Below, piece after piece: positions 57,716 through 64,000 of a DNA stretch of 64,000 nucleotides; within the stretch, counting starts at the first letter, position 1, and the number at the start of each line of letters is the position of its first letter. Made by a program: the position numbers and the translations under genes. Under the pieces are notes generated by a model that saw only the letters and a program-made list of their open reading frames with translations, searched no databases and was not told where the DNA came from. This DNA is from Actinomycetes bacterium (GTDB lineage: Bacteria; Actinomycetota; Acidimicrobiia; Acidimicrobiales; RAAP-2): positions 1,083,517 to 1,147,516 of the forward strand of contig JAJZUS010000001.1 in assembly GCA_021848365.1 (NCBI GenBank). Reading direction: 5' to 3'.

Positions 57716-58293
57716 TGGTCGCCGTCGGCGTGCTCGCCCTCCAGGGCGATGTGCGCGAGCACGTGGCGGCGCTCGGGGATCTCGGATACGAGGCCCGACT
57801 GGTGCGGCGTCCGACCGATCTCGTCGGCCTGAGAGGGATCGTCATCCCCGGCGGGGAGTCGACCACGATGGCACGGCTGCTCGTGACCTCGGAGCTGCGC
57901 CAGCCCCTGAGTGAGGCCATCGCCACCGACCTCGCGGTCTTCGGGACCTGCGCGGGACTGATCATGCTCGCGGGCCACGTCCTCGACGGCCGTAGCGATC
58001 AGTGGAGCTTCGGCGCCCTCGACGTGACGGTGCGCCGTAACGGGTACGGACGCCAGGTCGCCAGCTTCGAGACCACGGTGAGGGTGGCGGGCATCGGCGA
58101 CGTGCCCGGCGTCTTCATTCGGGCGCCGCGAATCGTGGCGACGGGTGAGGGGGTCGAGATCCTCGCCTCGCACGACCACGGTGACGGGCCGGCGCCGGTT
58201 CTCGTGCGTCAGGGTCGCCACTGGGGCTGCAGTTTCCACCCCGAACTCACCGACAACCGCGCGATCCACGCCGCCTTCGTGGCGTCCCTGTGA
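57715..58293 (+). CDS. pdxT: Pyridoxal 5'-phosphate synthase, glutaminase PdxT
   Basis: A 192-aa glutamine amidotransferase supplying ammonia to PdxS. VGVLALQGDVREHVAAL is the N-terminus, IIPGGESTTMARLL the oxyanion strand, FGTCAGLIMLA the nucleophile Cys, and SFHPELTDN the His/Glu pair. GTG start at the last base of the pdxS stop (TAGTG), so the subunits are coupled. Confidence 0.95.
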   Translation: MVAVGVLALQGDVREHVAALGDLGYEARLVRRPTDLVGLRGIVIPGGESTTMARLLVTSELRQPLSEAIATDLAVFGTCAGLIMLAGHVLDGRSDQWSFGALDVTVRRNGYGRQVASFETTVRVAGIGDVPGVFIRAPRIVATGEGVEILASHDHGDGPAPVLVRQGRHWGCSFHPELTDNRAIHAAFVASL

Positions 58294-58338
58294 CCATTCT
58301 CCGGTAGCATTTGCGAGCCCCGTGGGGCAGGAGGAAGC

Positions 58339-59088
58339 ATGTCCGGCCATTCCAAGTGGGCGACGACCAAGCATCGCAAGGGCGCCAAGGACTCCGCGCG
58401 CGCCAAGGTCTTCGCCAAGTTGATCCGCCAGGTGGAAGTCGCGGCGCGTGAGGGCGGAGGAGATCCGAACGCCAACTCCGCACTGCGCACCATGTACCAG
58501 AAGGCGCGCGACGCCTCGGTGCCCATCGACACGATCGAGCGAGCGATCAAGCGTGGGACCGGTGAGTTGGATGGCGCGCGCTACGAGGCCGTGACCTACG
58601 AGGGCTACGCCCCGGGGGGTGTCGCGGTGATCGTCGAGACGTTGACCGACAACCGGAACCGCACGAGCGCCGAGATCAAGCACCTCTTCTCGAAGATGGG
58701 CGGCTCGATCGCCGAGCCCGGGGCCGTGTCCTGGCAGTTCGACCGCAAGGGCGTCATCGAGGTCAGGGGACCCGTCAACGAGGACCAGATGCTCGAGTGG
58801 GTGCTCGAGGCGGGCGGCGAGAACTTCACCGCGAGTCCGGAGGGTGCGACGGTCATCACCGAGCCCCACGAACTGGCGCAGGTTCGCGATGCGCTCGAGG
58901 GTTTCGGGGTGGCGGTGACCAGTGCCGACCTGACCCTGGTGCCCCAGAACTCGATTCCCGTCACCGACGAGGGCGAGGCCAAGAAGGTCTTACGCCTGAT
59001 GGACGCCATCGACGACCACGATGACGTCCAGAACGTCTACGGCAACTTCGACATCGCCGACGAGGTGATGGCGGCCTTCGAGGAGTAG
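58339..59088 (+). CDS. YebC/PmpR-family transcription/translation factor
   Basis: A 249-aa protein of the YebC family, with the N-terminus SGHSKWATTKHRKGAKDSAR and then AREGGGDPNANSALRTM. The acidic mid-part is YEGYAPGGVAVIVETLTDNR, and the C-terminal domain ends DVQNVYGNFDIADEV. Members bind DNA or help ribosomes at proline stretches; which applies here is unknown. ATG with ribosome site CAGGAGGAAG; TAGCAT about 30 nt upstream is a likely -10. Confidence 0.93.
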   Translation: MSGHSKWATTKHRKGAKDSARAKVFAKLIRQVEVAAREGGGDPNANSALRTMYQKARDASVPIDTIERAIKRGTGELDGARYEAVTYEGYAPGGVAVIVETLTDNRNRTSAEIKHLFSKMGGSIAEPGAVSWQFDRKGVIEVRGPVNEDQMLEWVLEAGGENFTASPEGATVITEPHELAQVRDALEGFGVAVTSADLTLVPQNSIPVTDEGEAKKVLRLMDAIDDHDDVQNVYGNFDIADEVMAAFEE

Positions 59089-59116
59089 CGTCCCCGAGCG
59101 CGCGACGGCGGGTTGG

Positions 59117-59122
59117 TAGAGT
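59117..59122 (+). promoter_or_regulatory. -10 box of the leaderless ruvCAB mRNA
   Basis: TAGAGT ends seven nt before the ruvC GTG at 59130. The intervening CGAACAC has no ribosome site. Confidence 0.5.
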
Positions 59123-59129
59123 CGAACAC

Positions 59130-59639
59130 GTGTTCGTCCTCGGAATCGACCCGGGCCTGACCCGTTGTGGGTTCGGGCTGGTCGAGGGTGGTCTCGACGG
59201 TCCGGAGGCGTTTCGTGCCGTGCGGGCCGGGGTCATCCGTACGCCGGCGGAGGACCCCGTCGAGGAGCGCCTAGCCGACGTGGCTCGGTCCATGCGAGGA
59301 CTACTCGACGACCTGCGGCCCGACGTGGTCGTGGTGGAGCGCGTCTTCTTCCAGCGCAACGCTCGCACGGCGATCCCCGTCGCGCAGGCGAGCGGCGTCG
59401 CCATCGCCCTCGCCGTGGAGAGTGGTCGGCCCGTACGTCAGTTCACGGCCCAGGAGGTCAAGCTCGCGGTGACCGGCTATGGCGCGGCCACGAAGACCCA
59501 GGTCCAAGAGATGGTGGCGCGGTTGTGCGGGCTCGACGAGATCCCGCGCCCACCGGACGCGGCCGACGCGCTGGCGCTGGCCATCACCTGGCTGACGACC
59601 ACGCGCACGGAGCAGCGCCTCGCGGGGGCGACGGCGTGA
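59130..59639 (+). CDS. ruvC: Holliday junction resolvase RuvC
   Basis: A 169-aa endonuclease that cuts Holliday junctions as a dimer. The four acidic residues are seen: Asp in VLGIDPGLTRCG, Glu in VVVERVFFQRN, and the two Asp in PPDAADALALA. The QEVKLAVTGYG block binds DNA. First of ruvC-ruvA-ruvB, each overlapping the next (GTGA), with a leaderless promoter. Confidence 0.95.
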   Translation: MFVLGIDPGLTRCGFGLVEGGLDGPEAFRAVRAGVIRTPAEDPVEERLADVARSMRGLLDDLRPDVVVVERVFFQRNARTAIPVAQASGVAIALAVESGRPVRQFTAQEVKLAVTGYGAATKTQVQEMVARLCGLDEIPRPPDAADALALAITWLTTTRTEQRLAGATA

Positions 59640-60181
59640 TCGCGGCGCTGCGCGGTGTCGTGGGGGAGCACCTGGACGACGGCATCGTGGTCCTCGACGT
59701 GCAGGGTGTCGGCTACGAGGTGCACCTCGCCTCAGCCACGCCTCCCCGGTCCGGTGAGTCGGTCAGCGTCGCCGTCTACACCGTGGTTCGCGACGACGCG
59801 ATCGTGCTCTACGGATTCGCGAGTCACGCGGAGCGACGACTCTTCGCCACGTTGCTGGCCACCCCGGGGGTGGGACCCTCGACGGCTCTCGCGGCGTTGC
59901 GGACCATGACGCGCGAGCGCCTGGTCGCGGCGATCGACGCCGGCGACGTGGCCGCCCTCACCACGGTGCCGGGCGTTGGGGCGAAGACGGCGCAGCGAAT
60001 CGTCCTCGAATTGCGCGGCAAGCTCGCCGACGAGGCGACGTCGCTCGGCGGAGACCTCGCCGACGCCCTGCGACGCCTCGGCTACGGGCCGACGGACCTG
60101 CGCCGCCTCGATGGCGTGACGTTGCCCGACGACGAGGCGCAGGCGCTGCGCGAGGCTCTACGGATCCTGGGGCGGACGTGA
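59636..60181 (+). CDS. ruvA: Holliday junction DNA helicase subunit RuvA
   Basis: A 181-aa protein that binds the junction and loads RuvB. The N-terminal OB domain is [20 protein letters not shown], with VGYEVHL. Two helix-hairpin-helix motifs follow: [16 protein letters not shown] and [19 protein letters not shown]. The C-terminal RuvB-binding domain ends [14 protein letters not shown] 59636 sharing GTGA with ruvC. Confidence 0.95.
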   Translation: MIAALRGVVGEHLDDGIVVLDVQGVGYEVHLASATPPRSGESVSVAVYTVVRDDAIVLYGFASHAERRLFATLLATPGVGPSTALAALRTMTRERLVAAIDAGDVAALTTVPGVGAKTAQRIVLELRGKLADEATSLGGDLADALRRLGYGPTDLRRLDGVTLPDDEAQALREALRILGRT

Positions 60182-61203
60182 GCGTCGAGGAGAGCGACCT
60201 CTCCCTGGTGCGACCCGACGCCGGCGAGACCGAACGTCGGACCGAGGCGTCGCTGCGTCCCGCGAGCCTGCGAGACTTCGTCGGTCAACGCGACCTCATC
60301 GAGCACCTGGAGATCGTGCTCGGCGCCGCTCGCGGGCGTGGACAGGTAGTCGACCACATTCTCTTCGCGGGACCACCGGGACTGGGAAAGACCTCGCTCG
60401 CCTCGATCGTGGCTCACGAGATGGGGGCGGGATTGCGGGTCACCTCGGGACCGGTCCTCACGCGGCCCGGCGACCTCGCGGCGCTACTGACCGACCTCGC
60501 ACCCGGTGACGTCTTGTTCGTCGACGAGATCCACCGGCTCCCGCGCGCCGTCGAGGAGGTGCTCTACCCCGCGATGGAGGATCGGCGACTGGACGTCCTG
60601 ATCGGGCGGGGACCGTCGGCTCGGTCGATTCGACTCGACCTGCCCCCGTTCACCCTCGTGGGGGCGACGACGCGCACGGGGCTGGTCGCGGCGCCGCTAC
60701 GCGATCGCTTCGGGCTCGTCGCTCAGCTCGAGCTGTACGAGGTGGGCGACCTGGAGAGGATCGTTGGGCGCTCGGCCGATCTGCTCGGCGTGTCCATCTC
60801 GGCACCGGCCGCCGGCGAGATCGCTCGTCGGAGCCGGGGGACGCCCCGGATCGCGAATCGACTCCTGCGCCGCGTGCGCGACGTCGCGGCGGTGCGGGGC
60901 CGGGACGGGATCGATGAGGAGACGGCGCGTGAGGCGCTCGGGATCTTCGGCATCGACGAGCGCGGACTCGATCGTCTCGACCGACGGATCCTCGATGCCC
61001 TGTGTGGCGCCTTCGCGGGTCTGCCGGTAGGACTCACGACCCTCGCCCACGCGCTGGGCGAGGAGCCGGCGACGCTCGAGGAGGCCTACGAGCCCTTCCT
61101 GATGCGCGAGGGCCTGCTGATCCGAACGCCCCGGGGGCGCCTCGCGACCGAGCGCGCCTACGTCCACCTGGGCCGACGGCCGCCGGGTGGCGGGTTGGTC
61201 TAG
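60178..61203 (+). CDS. ruvB: Holliday junction branch migration ATPase RuvB
   Basis: A 341-aa AAA+ motor. [20 protein letters not shown] is the family N-terminus, with Walker [14 protein letters not shown], Walker [10 protein letters not shown], sensor 1 LVGATTRTG and the arginine finger region LRDRFGLV. The C-terminal winged helix ends [14 protein letters not shown] start overlapping the ruvA stop. Confidence 0.96.
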   Translation: MSVEESDLSLVRPDAGETERRTEASLRPASLRDFVGQRDLIEHLEIVLGAARGRGQVVDHILFAGPPGLGKTSLASIVAHEMGAGLRVTSGPVLTRPGDLAALLTDLAPGDVLFVDEIHRLPRAVEEVLYPAMEDRRLDVLIGRGPSARSIRLDLPPFTLVGATTRTGLVAAPLRDRFGLVAQLELYEVGDLERIVGRSADLLGVSISAPAAGEIARRSRGTPRIANRLLRRVRDVAAVRGRDGIDEETAREALGIFGIDERGLDRLDRRILDALCGAFAGLPVGLTTLAHALGEEPATLEEAYEPFLMREGLLIRTPRGRLATERAYVHLGRRPPGGGLV

Positions 61204-61259
61204 TCGCGTCGGGTCCCTGGACTAGAGTTTCGGAGGCTTATCCGGAAGAAGGTCGCCCA

Positions 61260-61610
61260 ATGCTCGCAGCCGTCAAGAGTTCATCGTCGTCGATGGTGCT
61301 GCTGATCTATCTCGTGCTCTTCGGCGCCGTCTACTTCTTGTACCTGCGCCCTCGCTCGAAGCGTCAGAAGGCCCAGCGGGCCGAAGCTCGGAACGTGGAG
61401 ATCGGGGAGCGCGCTCAGACGGTGGGTGGCTTCGTCGGCACCATCGTGCGCCGCGAGGAGGGACTCGTCACCCTGCGCAGCGAAAGTGGCGTGGAGCTCG
61501 AGTTCGTCCCGTCGGCCATCGCGCGACGGTTCGATCCGCCAGCTCCGGCCGCTCCGGAAGCCCAGGAGTCCGGTGAGGAGGAGCCGCCGAGCGACGGAGG
61601 TCGTTCCTGA
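61260..61610 (+). CDS. yajC: Preprotein translocase subunit YajC
   Basis: A 116-aa protein with one N-terminal span (VLLIYLVLFGAVYFLYLRPR) and a cytoplasmic domain containing RSKRQKAQ and VGGFVGTIVRREEGLVTL, the YajC core. The acidic, Pro-rich tail is longer than in E. coli. ATG start; TAGAGT about 30 nt upstream is a candidate -10. It is joined to secD by a TGATG overlap. Confidence 0.9.
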   Translation: MLAAVKSSSSSMVLLIYLVLFGAVYFLYLRPRSKRQKAQRAEARNVEIGERAQTVGGFVGTIVRREEGLVTLRSESGVELEFVPSAIARRFDPPAPAAPEAQESGEEEPPSDGGRS

Positions 61611-63109
61611 TGGCTTCGCCCGTCGGGGCTCGGCGATCGCTGGTCGTCAGCCTGCTGCTCTCGATCGTCATCTCGCTCGGCGCGCTCGGCGCGACGATGC
61701 TGGCCGGCTGGGGCCCGAAGTTGGGTCTGGACTTGGCGGGGGGCCTGTCGGTCGTCTACAAGCCCGCAACGAACACGTCCCAGGCGAACATGCAAGAGGT
61801 CGTCAACATCTTGAGCAATCGCGTCAACGGACTCGGTGTCTCTGGAGCGACGGTCAACCTCCAGGGCAAGGACGTAGTGGTCAGCGTCCCCGGCGTCGCG
61901 GATGCCCGGACGGTTCTCGCCGAGGTCGGCCAGACGGCCCAGCTGCTGTTTCGCCCGGTGCTGTGCCAGACGGTCGCCGCCTCGAGTAAGGCGAAGGTGG
62001 CCACGAACGTCCCGGCGTGTGGGGCGCAGTACCTGATGTCGGCGGCGAATCTCGCCGTCAACACCTCCACGGGCGCGCCGACGAACAACATCGGGCTGGA
62101 CCCGCAGTACGCGAACATCGCCTCGACGCCGCCGAACCAGGACAACCCCGCGAAGTCCGTGGTCCTGCCGGGCCTCGGTTCCTCGACGCGTTACGTGCTG
62201 GGACCGGCGCAGCTCACCGGTACCGCCGTGAAGACGGCCGTGGCGCAGCAGAACCAGGTAGGCGCCTGGGTCGTCAACTACACCCTGACGGGTGCCGGTA
62301 GCCCGGCGTGGGACCGGGTGGCGCAGGCCAACTTCCACGCGGAGCTCGCGATCGAGTTGGACGGCGTCGTCCAGTCGGCCCCGCTGATCCAGCCCAACCA
62401 GGCCGCGTTCAGCTCGTTCCAGGGCCAGGGTGAGATCTCGGGATCGTTCACCGAGTCGTCGGCGAAGAACCTGGCGATTGCTATGCAGTACGGCGCCCTG
62501 CCGGTACGTCTGGTCGCCCTGACGACGACGACGGTCTCGCCAACCCTGGGTCACAGCGCCCTCGTCGCCGGTCTGAGCGCGGGCCTCGTGGGTCTGCTGC
62601 TCGTGCTGATCTACACGATCATCTACTACCGCTTGCTGGGACTCGTCATCGTCCTCGGACTCGGGATCACCGGGTCGCTGTTGTGGGCGATCATCTCGGC
62701 CCTCGGGCACACCTCGATCGCGCCAACGTTCACGCTCGCCGGCGTGACGGGCCTGATCGTCTCGATCGGCATCACGGTGGACAGTTACATCGTGTACTTC
62801 GAGCGGTTGAAAGACGAGACTCGAGCGGGTCGCTCGATCCGCACCTCGGTGGACCGGGGGTTCCGGTCGGCGTGGCGGACCGTCCTCGCCGCCGACACGG
62901 TGAGCCTGCTCGCCGCGATCCTCCTTTACCTGATCGCCGTGGGCGACGTACGAGGCTTCGCCTTCTTCCTGGGGCTGTCGACCCTGCTCGACATCCTCAT
63001 CACGTGGTACTTCACGCGCCCCCTGGTCATCCTCCTCGGACGGCGTAGCAGCGACACGACGAGCGCCCTGTCGATGGCGGCGGGACTCGCGGTGGGGAGT
63101 GAGCAATGA
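61610..63109 (+). CDS. secD: Protein translocase subunit SecD
   Basis: A 499-aa membrane protein using the proton gradient to help secretion. One N-terminal span, then LGLDLAGGLSVVYKP (the D-L-x-G-G motif). A periplasmic P1 region of roughly 270 residues follows, with an actinobacterial-type Thr/Asn-rich insertion near 130-190. Five C-terminal spans start at SALVAGLSAGLVGLLLVLIY. ITVDSYIVYFERLKDETRAG and RSAWRTVLAADTVSLLAAI are signature stretches. secF overlaps its stop (ATGA). Confidence 0.94.
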   Translation: MASPVGARRSLVVSLLLSIVISLGALGATMLAGWGPKLGLDLAGGLSVVYKPATNTSQANMQEVVNILSNRVNGLGVSGATVNLQGKDVVVSVPGVADARTVLAEVGQTAQLLFRPVLCQTVAASSKAKVATNVPACGAQYLMSAANLAVNTSTGAPTNNIGLDPQYANIASTPPNQDNPAKSVVLPGLGSSTRYVLGPAQLTGTAVKTAVAQQNQVGAWVVNYTLTGAGSPAWDRVAQANFHAELAIELDGVVQSAPLIQPNQAAFSSFQGQGEISGSFTESSAKNLAIAMQYGALPVRLVALTTTTVSPTLGHSALVAGLSAGLVGLLLVLIYTIIYYRLLGLVIVLGLGITGSLLWAIISALGHTSIAPTFTLAGVTGLIVSIGITVDSYIVYFERLKDETRAGRSIRTSVDRGFRSAWRTVLAADTVSLLAAILLYLIAVGDVRGFAFFLGLSTLLDILITWYFTRPLVILLGRRSSDTTSALSMAAGLAVGSEQ

Positions 63110-64000
63110 GCGAGCAGCCCGGACGCCTCGGACGCATCTACCGGGGCCTCACGACCTTCGACTTCGTCGGGCGCCGTCGGTGGTGGTTCACCGCGTCACT
63201 CGTCATCATCGTGCTGGGCGTGGTGTCGCTCGGCATTCGCGGTTTCAACCTGGGCATTGACTTCAAGGGGGGGAGCAGCTGGGAGGTCCTCGCCCCGCAC
63301 AGCTCGGTGAGTGCGATCACTCAGGCCGCTCAGGGAGCGGGCCTGCGTCAGCCCGTCGTCGAGAAGTTGGGCGCGGACACCTATCAAGTCACCGCGGACA
63401 TCAACAACCTGTCGGCTAGCCAGCAGCAGACGGTGACGAGCGACGTGGTGAACGCCCTCGCCAAGGTGGCGGGCGTCGCGTCGAACCAGGTCTCCACCGC
63501 GAACGTCGGACCCACCTGGGGAGGTCAGATCACTCGACGGGCCCTCGAGGCGCTGCTCGTCTTCTTCGTCGCGGTTATCGCCTACATCAGCTTCCGCTTC
63601 GAGCCCAAGATGGCCCTGGCCGCCTTCGCGGCGATGATCCACGACCTGCTCGTGACGGTGGGCGTCTACTCGTTGTTCGGGTTCCAGATCACGCCGGACA
63701 CGGTTATCGCGATCTTGACGATCCTCGGGTACTCGCTCTACGACACCGTGGTCGTGTTCGACCGCGTGCGGGACAACACCGGAGGCATCCTGAAGGGTGG
63801 CGAGCTGAGTTACGGCGACATGGTGAACCTGTCGATGAACCAGACACTCGCGCGGTCGATCAACACCTCGCTGGTCGCGATCCTGCCGGTCGTCTCGGTC
63901 CTCATCGTGGGCGCGTACATCCTCGGAGCCACGACGCTGCAGAACTACGGGCTCGCCCTGGTCGTCGGTTTGATCAGTGGGGCGTACTCGTCGATCTTCA
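63106..64000 (+). CDS. secF: Protein translocase subunit SecF, 3' end outside window
   Basis: The first 298 codons of SecF. The N-terminal span lies after FVGRRRWWF, then LGIDFKGGSSWEV (the D-F-x-G-G motif). A short periplasmic domain follows, then spans starting at ALLVFFVAVIAYISFRFEPK. GYSLYDTVVVFDRVRDN and SLNQTLARSINTSL-like MNQTLARSINTSLVAI are invariant in the family. ATG overlapping the secD stop. The window ends in the last spans, so nearly the whole core is present. Confidence 0.94.
   Translation, partial: MSEQPGRLGRIYRGLTTFDFVGRRRWWFTASLVIIVLGVVSLGIRGFNLGIDFKGGSSWEVLAPHSSVSAITQAAQGAGLRQPVVEKLGADTYQVTADINNLSASQQQTVTSDVVNALAKVAGVASNQVSTANVGPTWGGQITRRALEALLVFFVAVIAYISFRFEPKMALAAFAAMIHDLLVTVGVYSLFGFQITPDTVIAILTILGYSLYDTVVVFDRVRDNTGGILKGGELSYGDMVNLSMNQTLARSINTSLVAILPVVSVLIVGAYILGATTLQNYGLALVVGLISGAYSSIF

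Noticed and set aside
1-64000. CRISPR arrays, insertion sequences, transposases, rRNA or prophage genes
   Set aside because: I saw no regularly spaced repeats, no transposase or integrase motifs, no rRNA signature sequences and no phage structural genes anywhere in the window.

Overview
The window is high-GC chromosomal DNA from an actinobacterium. I favour class Acidimicrobiia or a close relative, but no rRNA or other marker here fixes the taxon. The case rests on several gene sets: a mycothiol cysteine ligase (mshC), an RsrA-type anti-sigma factor and an Rv2466c-type nitroreductase; an F420-dependent NADP reductase; MurT/GatD; the pgsA - acyltransferase - pimA phosphatidylinositol mannoside block; a 6C RNA; and the order thrS-HIT-pgsA-patA-pimA-pdxS-pdxT-yebC-ruvCAB-yajC-secDF, as in mycobacteria. 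Many mRNAs look leaderless, with a TANNNT box 6-7 nt before the start codon. Start/stop overlaps (GTGA, ATGA, TAGTG) are very common. DabA/DabB (inorganic carbon accumulation), a plasma-membrane-type proton ATPase and a sulfide:quinone oxidoreductase-like protein would suit a chemolithotrophic and perhaps acid-exposed lifestyle; that is inference.

1-5506: part of an integrated element. It is visibly lower in GC (one sample line, 4381-4440, has 34/60 G+C; 23041-23100 has 42/60). It carries, all on the minus strand, a ferredoxin/FNR-type reductase, a small ORF, an SQR-like flavoprotein and a P3A-type proton ATPase cut by the window start. It ends at 5458-5506 in a bare 3' half of tRNA-Cys(GCA), the expected scar of tRNA-directed integration; the intact tRNA should lie left of the window.

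5507-20100: core-type genes. These are a DapB-like reductase, zinc alcohol dehydrogenase, GNAT, rhodanese under a CsoR/CstR-like palindrome, HAD phosphatase, a NarL-type two-component system divergent from an ABC exporter, a CopD-like protein whose ribosome site lies in an 18-bp hairpin, CcdA plus a TlpA-type thioredoxin, two SDRs, an APC permease, an exonuclease and tRNA-Val(GAC).

20101-31400: signalling and metabolism. It holds a diiron(ODP)-GGDEF fusion, a dab operon (winged-helix regulator, dabB, dabA, small ORF) with a palindrome in its promoter, DUF6671 and DUF1810 proteins, and a translationally coupled chain of B12-dependent acyl-CoA mutase large subunit, B12 subunit, ECF sigma and anti-sigma.

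31393-42710: trpE and trpG diverge from overlapping -10 boxes. Then come peptidase E, an acyl-CoA dehydrogenase, a LysR-AlkA-M20-DsbA operon, the 6C RNA, murT-gatD, plsC, a membrane protein and tRNA-Val(CAC).

42711-64000: a neocarzinostatin-like secreted protein, an MFS/YczE/LysE transporter run, an ABC exporter, fabI divergent from npdG-mshC, and then the conserved thrS-to-secF block for translation, phospholipid/PIM synthesis, vitamin B6, Holliday junction resolution and protein export. secF is cut by the window end.
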